From contig NZ_WWER01000002.1 in assembly GCF_009857885.1 (NCBI RefSeq), positions 62,001 to 126,000 on the forward strand: a stretch of 64,000 bases of DNA, read 5' to 3'. The translations under genes and the position numbers were made by a program. Shown piece after piece: positions 53,050 to 62,274 of the stretch (its first letter is position 1; every line of letters starts with the position of its first letter). The notes under the pieces were generated by a model. It saw nothing but the letters and a program-made list of their open reading frames with translations. It was not told the DNA's origin and searched no databases. Source of the DNA: Pusillimonas sp. TS35. Lineage in GTDB: Bacteria > Pseudomonadota > Gammaproteobacteria > Burkholderiales > Burkholderiaceae_B.

Positions 53050-54504
53050 TTATTTCCACTTATCCAGATTGGCTTTGCTGACAAAGGTCGCGTGAAAACC
53101 ATGCGGCACTCGGCGCGGCAGAATCACCCTTGCAACCGGGCCTTCCGCGAGCTTCGCATTCTTCGTATCGAAAATCTGGATCTCGGAACGCTCTTCCCGC
53201 GGGTTCCAGGCGAACGTAACCAGATAGCCGTCGTCTTCCGCTACGCTGTTGTCGCGCGGGGCAAAACCGGGCTCGTTGTAGAAAAATTGCGGGCCCTCGC
53301 TATAGGCGACATAGCCGCCGGTGTTCAGGTTGAACTTCACCAGGCCTGGGTAGCGTGGTTCTTCCTTTCCACCGTGGGGAAAAATCACGTTATAGGTGAA
53401 TGTATTTTTGCGCCCCTGATATGCCGAATTAATGACGGGAAATTCTGAATTCAGCACATCATCAATGACTCTTTCTGTGGTTTCACCTGTTTTCAGATTG
53501 AAGCGCCACTCGTACAGCACATAATCCCGCTGACGCCAATGTATGGTTTCCTCCAAACGGCGGAAATCCAGACTGCCGTCTTTCGCCGAATGCATGCGAT
53601 AGGGTGTCCCCACCATGACAACCTCGTCCGCATCTTCCCAGGCATTGACGACGTGCAGCAGGTAAGTGGGCTTGGCTTCGAACCACCGGATGTCATCGGG
53701 CTGGCCATAGCGTGGAACAATGGCGAACCGGCTGGGCCGGTCTTCATACATTTTCACCTTGTAGCGGCCGGCCTGCAGCGCCTCGCTATCGGGCCGCAAC
53801 GGGAAATCATGCAAGATGACATAGTTCTCGGTGACGGCCATGTCATGAGGCAGCGACGGGCTGTCCAGGGGGATTTCGATTTTGTGTTTCAGTTGCCGAT
53901 CAGGCCCCACCACGCCGTACGTCATGTAGGGCGGCTTCACATCGTAATCGAACCACAATAACTCCCCGGTATGTTCGTCGGGCCTGGAATGCGCGGACAC
54001 CCGTGTCGAAACGCCATCGAAAGCGTAGTGCCCAACCGTTTCCAGTGTTTCCGGATTGACGGCATACGGCATACCCGAGCGATACCACATGGCAATCAGA
54101 TTGCCGGCATGATATTTGACATCGGTATTGGCGGTATTTTTCCAGAGCTGATCTGGCCTGTCGGCTCTGACCGGCTCTTTGAGCCCTTTCCAAAGTGATT
54201 TGCCCGCTTCTTTTTCTTCTTCCAAGCCACTGGTCGCCACGAACTTATTGCGATAGGTGACTTTTCCGTTCTCAAATTTCACGGCATGCAGCATGCCATC
54301 GCCGTCATAGGCGTGATATCGCCAATCGGGCGGAAAATACGAGTTCGGCCCGTTCCTGACATACAGACCATTCAAATCTGTGGGGACAGTGCCGATCGTC
54401 ACCATGTCCTCAAAAATATCTTCTTCATGAACGGGCGCATTGTTGCCGTTCAATGCCGGAATATCGTTGACCGGCAATGGCTCTCGATTCAGCGTCGTCA
54501 CCAT
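53050..54504 (-). CDS. Carotenoid-oxygenase-family dioxygenase
   Basis: This 484-residue non-haem iron enzyme belongs to the carotenoid cleavage/stilbene cleavage (RPE65-like) family, which splits C=C bonds with O2 to two carbonyl products. The four iron-binding His are visible: His172 (SAHSRPD), His220 (PHDMAV), His284 (YLLHVVNAWE) and His471 (GFHATFV). LNGLYVRNGPNSYF and HAYDGDGMLHAVKF near the start are typical. At the place where lignostilbene oxygenases have a Lys that binds the phenol (ALKE), this protein seems to have Trp140, so the substrate may be different. It is the first gene of the operon; AGGAG precedes the start. Confidence 0.9.
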   Translation of the reverse strand: MVTTLNREPLPVNDIPALNGNNAPVHEEDIFEDMVTIGTVPTDLNGLYVRNGPNSYFPPDWRYHAYDGDGMLHAVKFENGKVTYRNKFVATSGLEEEKEAGKSLWKGLKEPVRADRPDQLWKNTANTDVKYHAGNLIAMWYRSGMPYAVNPETLETVGHYAFDGVSTRVSAHSRPDEHTGELLWFDYDVKPPYMTYGVVGPDRQLKHKIEIPLDSPSLPHDMAVTENYVILHDFPLRPDSEALQAGRYKVKMYEDRPSRFAIVPRYGQPDDIRWFEAKPTYLLHVVNAWEDADEVVMVGTPYRMHSAKDGSLDFRRLEETIHWRQRDYVLYEWRFNLKTGETTERVIDDVLNSEFPVINSAYQGRKNTFTYNVIFPHGGKEEPRYPGLVKFNLNTGGYVAYSEGPQFFYNEPGFAPRDNSVAEDDGYLVTFAWNPREERSEIQIFDTKNAKLAEGPVARVILPRRVPHGFHATFVSKANLDKWK

Positions 54505-54517
54505 GCATCTCCTTTAA

Positions 54518-54534
54518 ATTTGAATTAATCAAAT
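54518..54534. promoter_or_regulatory. Inverted repeat before the oxygenase operon
   Basis: ATTTGA (54518-54523) and TCAAAT (54529-54534) are complementary arms around 5 bases, in the 133-bp A+T-rich gap between the oxygenase operon and the divergent IclR regulator. It lies 14 bp before the oxygenase start, where a bound IclR protein would block transcription. Confidence 0.5.
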
Positions 54535-54637
54535 GTGATGGATTGGATTATGTTTAGCCCTATACAACTTGTGGCTGGCAGTTCTGCTATGTATGATTGC
54601 ATTTCGCTATGTCATATTTTCTTGACTGGATCGTGCC

Positions 54638-55426
54638 ATGAAGCCTCAGAGTCGAGTGCCGCTGGGTTATGAGGAGTACGAGGGAGACAGGCAATTCGCC
54701 ACGACGCTGGCCCGCGGGATGCAGCTACTCCGCTGCTTCAGCACCGACACCCTTGAGCTGGGCAATAAAGAGTTGGCGAACATGCTGCGGCTACCCGCCG
54801 CCACGGTGTCCCGGCTTACCTACACGCTGCTTTGCATGGGCTACCTGACCCAGAGCAAGAACTACGGGAAGTACCGGCTGGGCAACAAGATTCTGGTGCT
54901 GGGCTCTCCGTTGTTGGAGTCGTACCGGATACGAACACGGGCTCGCCCATTAATGTGGCAACTGGCCAAAGAGACCGGTGGCACGGTTGCCATCGGTGTT
55001 CGCGATCAAATGGGTATTGTGTGCATAGAGGCCATTCGCGCCGATAACAATCGCCTTTACCGGATGGACGTCGGAGAGGTGCGCCCCCTCATCGGCACAG
55101 CACTGGGCAGGGCCTGCCTAATGTCCTGCCAGAAAGACGAGCGCATGCAAATTCTGAACCAGATCCAGATCAGATCGCCGGAAGACTGGCAACGGTTTGG
55201 CGAGGCGACCATGGCAAACATCAAGCAGTTCGCCCGCCACGGCTGCTGTACCAACGTCGGCGAACTGTATCCGGACGTGCAGGCGGTCGCCGTCCCCATG
55301 GGCCGCATCGATCAAGACGAACCTGCATCTTTGAGCTGCTCGTTCCAAGGCGTAAAGCTCGACGCGTCCTGGCTGCGGGAAACAATCGCCCCCAAACTGA
55401 TCAGCCTGATTCGTGAGATAGGGTAG
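54638..55426 (+). CDS. IclR-family transcriptional regulator
   Basis: This 262-residue regulator has a winged helix-turn-helix at about 25-85 (LARGMQLLRCFSTD, LPAATVSRLTYTLLCMGYL) and an effector-binding domain at about 95-258. It is divergent from the carotenoid-oxygenase operon and most likely controls it in response to the substrate or a CoA product. The A+T-rich spacer holds the inverted repeat at 54518-54534. It is separate from the other IclR gene at 14144. Confidence 0.9.
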   Translation: MKPQSRVPLGYEEYEGDRQFATTLARGMQLLRCFSTDTLELGNKELANMLRLPAATVSRLTYTLLCMGYLTQSKNYGKYRLGNKILVLGSPLLESYRIRTRARPLMWQLAKETGGTVAIGVRDQMGIVCIEAIRADNNRLYRMDVGEVRPLIGTALGRACLMSCQKDERMQILNQIQIRSPEDWQRFGEATMANIKQFARHGCCTNVGELYPDVQAVAVPMGRIDQDEPASLSCSFQGVKLDASWLRETIAPKLISLIREIG

Positions 55427-55508
55427 TTAAGCGTCGTCGCTACGCGCTGTGCATGCACTGCGTTGCCCGCAGTACTATAGGGCTCCCCACCAAACCCGGA
55501 GCTTCTCC

Positions 55509-56438
55509 ATGACCGATACGTTCTCTGCCGTGCGCAGGAAGTATTTGCGTTCCGCGTCCGCACTCGCCCTGGCACTGGCGACACCACTGTCTTTCAGCGC
55601 GCGTGCGCTGGCCCGGCAGCAACCCGCAAAACTCATCATCACTGCCATCCCCGACGATGGCGATGCCGATCGTATGCGGGAGAATTTCGGCGCGCTGGCC
55701 GCCTATCTTGGAAAGGCCGTCGGCATTCCGGTGGAATACATGCATGTCGAGAACTATGCGGCCAGTGTCACCGCGCTGGCGACGGGGCGCGCCCACATTG
55801 CCTGGCTGGGCGCGGTGACGATCGCGCAAGCGCGCATGATGATGGGCGACAAGCTCACCATCCTTGGCTGTCGCGATATCGACAAGCGGTTCGTCAGCTA
55901 TTTCATCGCCAACCCCACCACAGGGCTGGGCGAGGTGGCCGACTTGAAAGCCTTGGCCGCGCTGGCGAAGGGTAAATCATGGACATTCACATTCGGCAGC
56001 AAGAGCAGCACGTCGGGCCATGTACGGCCACGCAAGTTCTTCATGGACCAAGCCGGCACCGCGCCGGAGAACGTCTTCCGCACGGTCGCATACTCGGGCA
56101 GCCACGATGTGGTGATGCAAATGGTGTCCAACGGCGCGTACGATGTCGGGGCGTTGAACTACGCGTCATGGGAGAAAGCCTCCGAAGCGCTCAAAGCCAG
56201 GGCGCCGATCATCTACAAGACGCCGCCCTACATCGATTACGGGCTGGCGGCGCGCGCCGACCTGGACGAAAGCCTGTTGCAGCGGCTGCGCGCGGCTCTG
56301 CTTGTGCTGGACGCGGGCGATGCCAACGGCGCAAAGGTGCTCAGCTACCTGAAGGCGAAGCGCTTCGTCGAGGCGGATATGTCCGAATGGCAGGGCTATG
56401 TTGACTTGCTGCAGTCGGGCCTCGATATCGGCGGTTGA
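55509..56438 (+). CDS. PhnD-type ABC transporter substrate-binding protein
   Basis: This 309-residue periplasmic protein belongs to the phosphate/phosphite/phosphonate-binding family. A twin-basic signal region (RRKYLRSASALALALATPLSF) precedes the mature part LIITAIPDDGDADRMRENFGALAAYLG. The ligand site shows in HIAWLGAVTIAQAR and FTFGSKSSTSGHVRPRKFF, the family stretch SSTSG that holds the ligand oxygens. It is followed by PhnC- and PhnE-type genes. Similar proteins are also annotated as selenate or phosphite binders, so the substrate stays open. The start at 55509 fits the signal peptide. Confidence 0.88.
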   Translation: MTDTFSAVRRKYLRSASALALALATPLSFSARALARQQPAKLIITAIPDDGDADRMRENFGALAAYLGKAVGIPVEYMHVENYAASVTALATGRAHIAWLGAVTIAQARMMMGDKLTILGCRDIDKRFVSYFIANPTTGLGEVADLKALAALAKGKSWTFTFGSKSSTSGHVRPRKFFMDQAGTAPENVFRTVAYSGSHDVVMQMVSNGAYDVGALNYASWEKASEALKARAPIIYKTPPYIDYGLAARADLDESLLQRLRAALLVLDAGDANGAKVLSYLKAKRFVEADMSEWQGYVDLLQSGLDIGG

Positions 56439-56459
56439 TGTCTGCTTCAAACGATTGCG

Positions 56460-57269
56460 ATGATTGAATCCAGCGCCCGCCCCGCAGCCCCGGCATCTGT
56501 TGTGCTTGAACACGCTTCGGTGTCTTACGGGCATCGACGCGTGCTCGATGCCGTGAGCCTGTCTGTGTCGCCCGGGGAACGCGTGGCCGTGATCGGCCCT
56601 TCGGGTGCGGGCAAGACCACGCTGTTTCGCCTGATGGCGGGCCTGATCAAGCCCGCCGAGGGCCAGGTCACAACACTCCATCAGGACACGGCCAGGTTAT
56701 CCGGCAGGCGGTTGCAGCGGCTGCGGCGAGAAGTTGGCTTCCTCCATCAACAAGACAACCTCATCCCTCAATTGCGCGTGCTGCACAATGTACTGATGGG
56801 GCGGCTGGGTCATTGGCCGCTGCCCCGCGCGCTGCTTTCCTTGCTGTGGCCGCAACAGATCCATCTTGCACGCGCTGCTCTTGCGCGCGTTGAGCTGGCC
56901 GATCGGTTATGGGCATTGCCCGATGAGCTTTCGGGTGGCCAGCAGCAACGTGTCGCTGTGGCGCGCCTGATGGTGCAGCAACCCAGGCTGATCCTGGCGG
57001 ACGAGCCGGTCAGTGCGCTGGACTTGCGGCTGGGCCAGGAGATCATCGCGCTGCTGTGCGAGCTGGCGCGACGCGACGAGGCGGCGCTGTTGATCAACCT
57101 GCATACCCTTGATCTGTTGCAAGGCAATTTCGACCGCGTTGTTGCGTTGCGAGAGGGCCGTATTTTCTGGCAAGGCGTGCCCGCCGACATCAGTCAGCAA
57201 CTGCTGCGCGATCTGTACGGTGCGGAATACCGGGCGCTGCGCCTGGACGATCTGGCGCTGCCGGCATGA
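56460..57269 (+). CDS. PhnC-type ABC transporter ATP-binding protein
   Basis: This 269-residue ATPase of the phosphonate-transporter class has Walker [10 protein letters not shown] (about 44-52), signature [15 protein letters not shown] and Walker [13 protein letters not shown]. The Q-loop reads FLHQQDNLI, as in PhnC. Its stop overlaps the permease start by 4 bp. No phosphonate-degrading (phn C-P lyase) or phosphite genes are nearby. Confidence 0.92.
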   Translation: MIESSARPAAPASVVLEHASVSYGHRRVLDAVSLSVSPGERVAVIGPSGAGKTTLFRLMAGLIKPAEGQVTTLHQDTARLSGRRLQRLRREVGFLHQQDNLIPQLRVLHNVLMGRLGHWPLPRALLSLLWPQQIHLARAALARVELADRLWALPDELSGGQQQRVAVARLMVQQPRLILADEPVSALDLRLGQEIIALLCELARRDEAALLINLHTLDLLQGNFDRVVALREGRIFWQGVPADISQQLLRDLYGAEYRALRLDDLALPA

Positions 57270-59248
57270 CGGCGATTGCAATAGAAGCCGCGGCCTTGCA
57301 CGGCCGAACCCGGCGCCCGCTGGGCAATTTCCTTGCGCTGTTGCTGCTGGCGCTGGCTGTGCTTGCCGCCTGTTTTTCCGTCGAATGGGACTGGGCGGCG
57401 CTAACCGATGCGCAGCGGCGAGCACAGGCCGCCGCAAGAATAGCGACGTGGCTGGCTGCTTTTCTGGCCCCTGACTTGTCCGGGGATTTCTTGTTGCATG
57501 CCTGGGACCTCACCTTGCAGACGCTGTCGGCGGCGGTGCTGGGCACCACGCTCGCCGTGCTGTTTGCGTGGCCGCTGGCGATGGGTGCGAGCCGCGCAGT
57601 GTGTGTGGGCGACGAGCAGGGCCTTTACGCTCACCGCCTGTGGCGCCACTTCCCCCTGCGTTCACCGGCCGCGCTGCTGTGCGCGGCCTGCCGCCTGCTG
57701 CAAGACGTCTTGCGGGCAGTGCCCGATTTTGTGTGGGCCATTATCCTCGTCGCCATGATTGGCCTGGGGCCATTGACCGGCGCACTGGCCCTGGCACTGA
57801 ATATCACCGGCATCCTGGCCAAGGTTTATAGCGAACTGTGGGACAGCATCGACCCATCGCGGTATGCACAGGTACGCAGCCTGGGCGGTGGAAGGCTGGC
57901 GACCTTTCTGTACGGCATCCGCCCCCTCGCCTCGCGCAATGTGCTTTCATTCACGCTGATGCGGGCTGAATGCGCGATTCGCAATGCGGCGGTGATCGGC
58001 GCGGTGGGCGGCGGCGGGCTTGGCGCGGAAATCTGGTATCAGATCCGTTTCGGTGCCTGGGACAAGATCGGTACGCTGATCGTCTTCACCTTGCTGTTGA
58101 CCCTGACCGCAGATCTGGCAAGCAATCATGTGCGCAAGGCGCTGCGCGGAGATCCGGCCCAGGCCCAAGGCCGGGCGCCGATCACCGCTCGCATGGGCTC
58201 GCACCCCCGCCCGCCCCTGCGCGCATGGTACGCGGCAGGATTCGTGGCCGCGATATTGGTGTGGTCGCTCTGGTTCATGGGCTGGGGCAACCGGGCAGGC
58301 GATGGCGGGCAGGCACGGAATCATCTCGCGCCCGCCGTGGCGCTGATCACAGGCCAGGCCTGGAACAAGCTCAGTTTCTTCGAACGGCTGCTGTCGCCCG
58401 ACCTCGACCTGGCAGCCCTCGGGCTCGGCAAGCCCGAGGCCATTGCAGCCCGGCAATCGGCCGGAAAGGCGGTAGACCTGTTCGCACATTATGGGCCGAG
58501 TGATGCCTGGCGTCCGGCCGCTTGGTCGGCCTGGCTGGATGAGCTTCGCAAATGGTTTGTGTGGCGCGCAATAGAGTCCGCCGCCGTACCGCTGGCCATC
58601 GCGGTCGTCGGCACAATGCTGGGCGTAGCAGCCACCGTCTTGCTCACCTACCTGCATTCGACAAGCTTCCAGTGGCTGTCCGAACGCTTCACCGGTGAAA
58701 CGCCGTCGTCCTGGCGCCGGGCGTGGCGTGCATTGCAACTGGTCGCCGCACGGGCCGTTGCCGTCATTGCACGCGGTGTACCCGAAGTGATGTGGGCGTT
58801 TCTTTTCATCGCCTTCTTCGGGCCGGGCCTCGTGGCGGGCATGCTTGCCATCGCCGCCCACACCCTGGGTGTGCTGACCCGTGTGTTCGGTGAAGCGCTC
58901 GACAACCAGCCGCTGCGGCGCTTCGAGTCTACCTGCGGCGCGTCGCGCCCCGTCACCTACGCCGCGGTGGCCGTGCCTTTGGTGTGGCGCGACTGGCGCA
59001 CCTACACCTTCTTCCAATTCGAAAGCAATGTGCGGGCCGCCGTGGTACTCGGCCTGATCGGTGTCGGCGGCCTGGGCTTCCAGTTCAGCTTCAACTTCGA
59101 GTGGTTCCGCTTCGAGCGCGCCAGCACCTACCTCATTGTGATGATTCTGTTGACGGTGATCATCGATCGGAGTTCGCGGTGGTTGAACGTTTCGCGGGTG
59201 GAGGCGCCGGGAGGAAATCCATCACGGGGTAGATGGCGCCTGTTTTGA
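57266..59248 (+). CDS. PhnE-type permease, two domains fused in one protein
   Basis: This 660-residue permease is twice the length of PhnE (about 260-290). Two complete transport domains follow each other. The first (about 70-290) ends with the coupling loop [20 protein letters not shown] and [16 protein letters not shown]. The second (about 420-650) has [21 protein letters not shown] and [16 protein letters not shown] helix-rich linker with [11 protein letters not shown] joins them. The fused form could replace the usual PhnE dimer. It is coupled to the ATPase gene by a 4-bp overlap. Confidence 0.92.
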   Translation: MTAIAIEAAALHGRTRRPLGNFLALLLLALAVLAACFSVEWDWAALTDAQRRAQAAARIATWLAAFLAPDLSGDFLLHAWDLTLQTLSAAVLGTTLAVLFAWPLAMGASRAVCVGDEQGLYAHRLWRHFPLRSPAALLCAACRLLQDVLRAVPDFVWAIILVAMIGLGPLTGALALALNITGILAKVYSELWDSIDPSRYAQVRSLGGGRLATFLYGIRPLASRNVLSFTLMRAECAIRNAAVIGAVGGGGLGAEIWYQIRFGAWDKIGTLIVFTLLLTLTADLASNHVRKALRGDPAQAQGRAPITARMGSHPRPPLRAWYAAGFVAAILVWSLWFMGWGNRAGDGGQARNHLAPAVALITGQAWNKLSFFERLLSPDLDLAALGLGKPEAIAARQSAGKAVDLFAHYGPSDAWRPAAWSAWLDELRKWFVWRAIESAAVPLAIAVVGTMLGVAATVLLTYLHSTSFQWLSERFTGETPSSWRRAWRALQLVAARAVAVIARGVPEVMWAFLFIAFFGPGLVAGMLAIAAHTLGVLTRVFGEALDNQPLRRFESTCGASRPVTYAAVAVPLVWRDWRTYTFFQFESNVRAAVVLGLIGVGGLGFQFSFNFEWFRFERASTYLIVMILLTVIIDRSSRWLNVSRVEAPGGNPSRGRWRLF

Positions 59249-59312
59249 CCTTGCGCAGACACTCAGCATGATAATGCCTGCCCCGGCAAGATGATCACGA
59301 TACACTCCGGGC

Positions 59313-59852
59313 ATGGCTCGCCCGTCTCATTCCTCCCGCCCAGTACTGCGCCGTGCACGTCCGGCGCTTTGGCTGCTGGCGCTGGCGATTCTGCTGCGTG
59401 GGCTGATGCCATTGGGCTATATGCCCGACCTGACGGCCATACGCAGCGGCGAGCTGCGCATCACAATCTGTTCGGTAGGCATGCCGCCCGGCGCACTGGC
59501 TGCGCAAGACGCGGGGCCGCTGGCGCACATGTCGCGGCCTGCCGAGGCCGCTGGCATGCTTGTGCATGTGACGGGCGCGAAATACCACATCACCACCGAG
59601 ACGGCGTCCGAAGCTGGGAACGATCACGGCAGCGATCGCGGCAACCATCATGCAAACGGCAGCCTGGAATGCCCTTTCAGCCTGCTGACCCATCTTGCCG
59701 CAATCGCCGGCGCGGCTACGCCTTCCGTACAGCCGCTTGCCATGGCGGCAGTGTTGCCGCTGCGGCCTGCCGCCTTTGCCGAACCGGTCGTCAACATACT
59801 GCGCGGTCCGCCGCTGGGTTCGCGCGCGCCGCCTATCTCCTTGTTCGCCTAA
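59313..59852 (+). CDS. DUF2946 family protein
   Basis: This 179-residue exported or membrane-linked protein starts with a hydrophobic segment (ALWLLALAILLRGLMPLGYMPD). The family marks are RITICSVG and the Cys-containing LECPFSLLTHLA near residue 127, and the Pro-rich end RGPPLGSRAPPIS. A His-rich stretch (NDHGSDRGNHHANG) before it may hold copper or another metal. The gene lies 307 bp before the OprC-type copper receptor on the same strand. Function of the family is unknown; a role near copper uptake is inferred from position. Confidence 0.78.
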   Translation: MARPSHSSRPVLRRARPALWLLALAILLRGLMPLGYMPDLTAIRSGELRITICSVGMPPGALAAQDAGPLAHMSRPAEAAGMLVHVTGAKYHITTETASEAGNDHGSDRGNHHANGSLECPFSLLTHLAAIAGAATPSVQPLAMAAVLPLRPAAFAEPVVNILRGPPLGSRAPPISLFA

Positions 59853-60159
59853 GGGCGACGGCCGGCTTTACCTTACAGACGCATGACCCGCATGGAGATC
59901 CCTCCGTGCGCGGATCCGCCTGCCCATAGACTCGCATCGATGCATCGACGCGGCCCGTCTGGGCAGCGCCTGCGACGGTGGCACCCGGCCTGGTTTCCGC
60001 CCTCCCTCTTCTTGAACCTCTGTGCCCGCTCGCGCAACACGCCGGCTGCGCTGCCGCTACGCGTGCGGCCCGCGCCCCCGTGCTTGCGGGCGGGTGTACG
60101 GGCGCGACGACGCACACCCGCGCTGTCATCGCCCTTTACGGTATGCACTAGGATAAAAA
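59853..60159. other. 307-bp region before the copper receptor
   Basis: GC-rich sequence without a credible gene; the open frames have odd composition (Arg/Pro/His-rich) and no family match. The receptor ribosome-binding site AGGA lies 6 bases before the ATG at 60160. I see no clear metal-regulator site. Confidence 0.5.
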
Positions 60160-62226
60160 ATGAACTACCCGATCGAATATGCGCGCAACGCGCTTGCACT
60201 GGCTGTGCTGGCTGCCATCTTTCCCGCCAGGGCCCAACAGGCCGACAACACGAACCAGGCACACGTCACCACGCTCGAAAACATCGTCATCACCGGCGTT
60301 GCGCCGACCTCGCCCGTGACGATCGTGACCGACCCCAAGCTGCCACGCCAACCCCTGCCTGCCAGCGACGGCACCGACTACCTGACGACCATACCCGGTT
60401 TCTCCGCCATTCGTAATGGCGGCTCGAATGGCGATCCTGTGCTGCGCGGCATGTTCGGCTCGCGGCTGAACATTCTGACCAACGGCGGCAATATGATTGG
60501 CGCATGCCCTTCCCGCATGGATGCTCCGTCATCCTATATCTCGCCCGAGACTTTTGACCGCTTGACGGTCATCAAAGGTCCACAGACTGTGCTGTGGGGG
60601 CCGGGTGCGTCAGCGGGCACGGTGCGCTTCGACCGCGAGCCGCCAGGCTTTACCGAAGCCGGTTTCCTGGCAGACGCTTCGCTGATGGGCGGGTCGTGGG
60701 GGCGCAACGATCAGGCCGTGGACATGACGGTCGGCAATGAGCGCATCTATGGCCGGGTCGGGTTCAATCATTCGCATGCCCAGGATTACAAAGATGGCGA
60801 CGGCAACGTGGTGCCTTCACGCTGGGATAAATGGAATGCCGATGTGGCGCTTGGCTTCACGCCCGACGCGGATTCCTATTATGAGATCAGCGCCGGCACT
60901 GGCGACGGCGAAGCGCGCTATGCGGGACGCGGCATGGACGGCACGCAGTTCCGGCGCGAAAGCGCCGCCTTCCGATTTCGTCAAGCCAATCTGGGCGATG
61001 TGTTCACAACGCTGGAGGGCCAGGTTTACTACAACTATGCGGATCACGTCATGGACAATTACACGCTGCGGCAGTTCAAGCCCGGTGGCGGCATGAATCA
61101 TCCCATGGCATCGAATGTGGATCGCAGGACGCAGGGAGGCCGCCTGGCCGCCACGCTGGCGCTCTCCGATACGGTATCAATGATTGCGGGCATGGACTTC
61201 ATGGACAGCGACCACCGAGCGCGCAGCAAGATGGGCGCGATGCCATATTCGCCATGGACGCAGGATGCGAACTTCAGCAATGTTGGCGTCTTTGGCGAAC
61301 TGACGTGGAAACTGGCGCCGCATCAGCGGATCGTGGGCGGTGCTCGCTTGGATCATGCGTCGACCAAGGATATGCGCAGCGTTACGGGCATGCGCGGGAT
61401 GCAGCGGCTCAACCCCACCGCCAACGAGCGCCGCTCAGACACCCTGCCCAGCGGATTCGTGCGTTACGAACACGATCTTCAATCCCTGCCAGCCACGCTG
61501 TATGCGGGGATCGGACATGTGCAGCGGTTTCCCGACTACTGGGAACTGTTCTCTCCAAAGATGGGGCCAAGCGGCGCACGCAACGCATTTGACGGCATCA
61601 AGCCCGAAAAAACCACGCAGATCGATATCGGTGCACAGTACAAGACCGACACCGTGGAGGCATGGGTCTCGGCCTATGCCGGCACCATTGCGGACTACAT
61701 ACTGTTCGACTACATGCCGGGCGGCATGATGGGCTCCATCTCGCGCGCGCGCAACGTCGATGCCCGCATCATGGGCGGCGAATTGGGCGGCAGTTGGCGG
61801 GTGTCGCCGTCGTGGAAGCTGGGCGGCAGCCTCGCTTATGCCTGGGGCAAGAACCAGAGCGACAGCCGGCCTATGGCGCAGATTCCCCCGCTGGAAGTTT
61901 CGCTCAATGCGCAGTACGAGCAAGGGCCATGGTCAGCCGGTGCGGTATGGCGGCTTGTGGCCAGCCAGCATCGCTACGCCGTCAATCAGGGCAACGTCGT
62001 CGGCAAGGATTTCGGGCCCAGCGCCGGTTTCGGCGTGCTGTCGCTCAATGCCGGCTATGCCTTCGACAAGCGGGCCTCGTTGGCCATTGGCGTGGATAAC
62101 GTGTTCGACAAGACCTACACCGAACACTTGAACCTGCTCGGCAACAGCGGCTTCGGCTACTCGGGCACATCACCATTCAACGAGCCCGGCCGCACGGTAT
62201 GGGCGCGGGTGAGCTTCCGGTTCTAA
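60160..62226 (+). CDS. TonB-dependent copper receptor (OprC/NosA type)
   Basis: This 688-residue outer-membrane receptor belongs to the copper-specific group. A signal peptide ends near ARAQQAD. The plug has GDPVLRGMFGSRLNILTNGG and the copper motif CPSRM with Cys116 and Met120 (C-x3-M). The second half-site HPM gives His314 and Met316 (H-x-M). Together these match the CxxxM-HxM ligand set known from Pseudomonas OprC. TVIKGPQTVLWGPGASAGTV is typical of the plug end. The barrel ends in Phe (VSFRF). It lies after a DUF2946 gene and ends at a long hairpin. Confidence 0.92.
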   Translation: MNYPIEYARNALALAVLAAIFPARAQQADNTNQAHVTTLENIVITGVAPTSPVTIVTDPKLPRQPLPASDGTDYLTTIPGFSAIRNGGSNGDPVLRGMFGSRLNILTNGGNMIGACPSRMDAPSSYISPETFDRLTVIKGPQTVLWGPGASAGTVRFDREPPGFTEAGFLADASLMGGSWGRNDQAVDMTVGNERIYGRVGFNHSHAQDYKDGDGNVVPSRWDKWNADVALGFTPDADSYYEISAGTGDGEARYAGRGMDGTQFRRESAAFRFRQANLGDVFTTLEGQVYYNYADHVMDNYTLRQFKPGGGMNHPMASNVDRRTQGGRLAATLALSDTVSMIAGMDFMDSDHRARSKMGAMPYSPWTQDANFSNVGVFGELTWKLAPHQRIVGGARLDHASTKDMRSVTGMRGMQRLNPTANERRSDTLPSGFVRYEHDLQSLPATLYAGIGHVQRFPDYWELFSPKMGPSGARNAFDGIKPEKTTQIDIGAQYKTDTVEAWVSAYAGTIADYILFDYMPGGMMGSISRARNVDARIMGGELGGSWRVSPSWKLGGSLAYAWGKNQSDSRPMAQIPPLEVSLNAQYEQGPWSAGAVWRLVASQHRYAVNQGNVVGKDFGPSAGFGVLSLNAGYAFDKRASLAIGVDNVFDKTYTEHLNLLGNSGFGYSGTSPFNEPGRTVWARVSFRF

Positions 62227-62227
62227 G

Positions 62228-62269
62228 CGGAAAGGCCTGCGCGGCACGTTTGCCGCGCAGGCCTTTCCG
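62228..62269. terminator. Perfect 19-bp hairpin, bidirectional terminator
   Basis: Arms 62228-62246 and 62251-62269 are exact complements (CGGAAAGGCCTGCGCGGCA on the left) around the loop CGTT. It lies between the convergent copper-receptor and Bug-receptor genes, 1 bp after one stop and 5 bp before the other. Confidence 0.85.
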
Positions 62270-62274
62270 AAAAC

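Noticed and set aside
59883-60416. 177-codon frame overlapping the copper-receptor start
   Set aside because: Arg/His/Pro-rich with no family match, and it overlaps the well supported receptor gene in another frame.
62228-62269. Attachment site or mobile-element end
   Set aside because: A perfect hairpin between two convergent stops is best explained as a bidirectional terminator.
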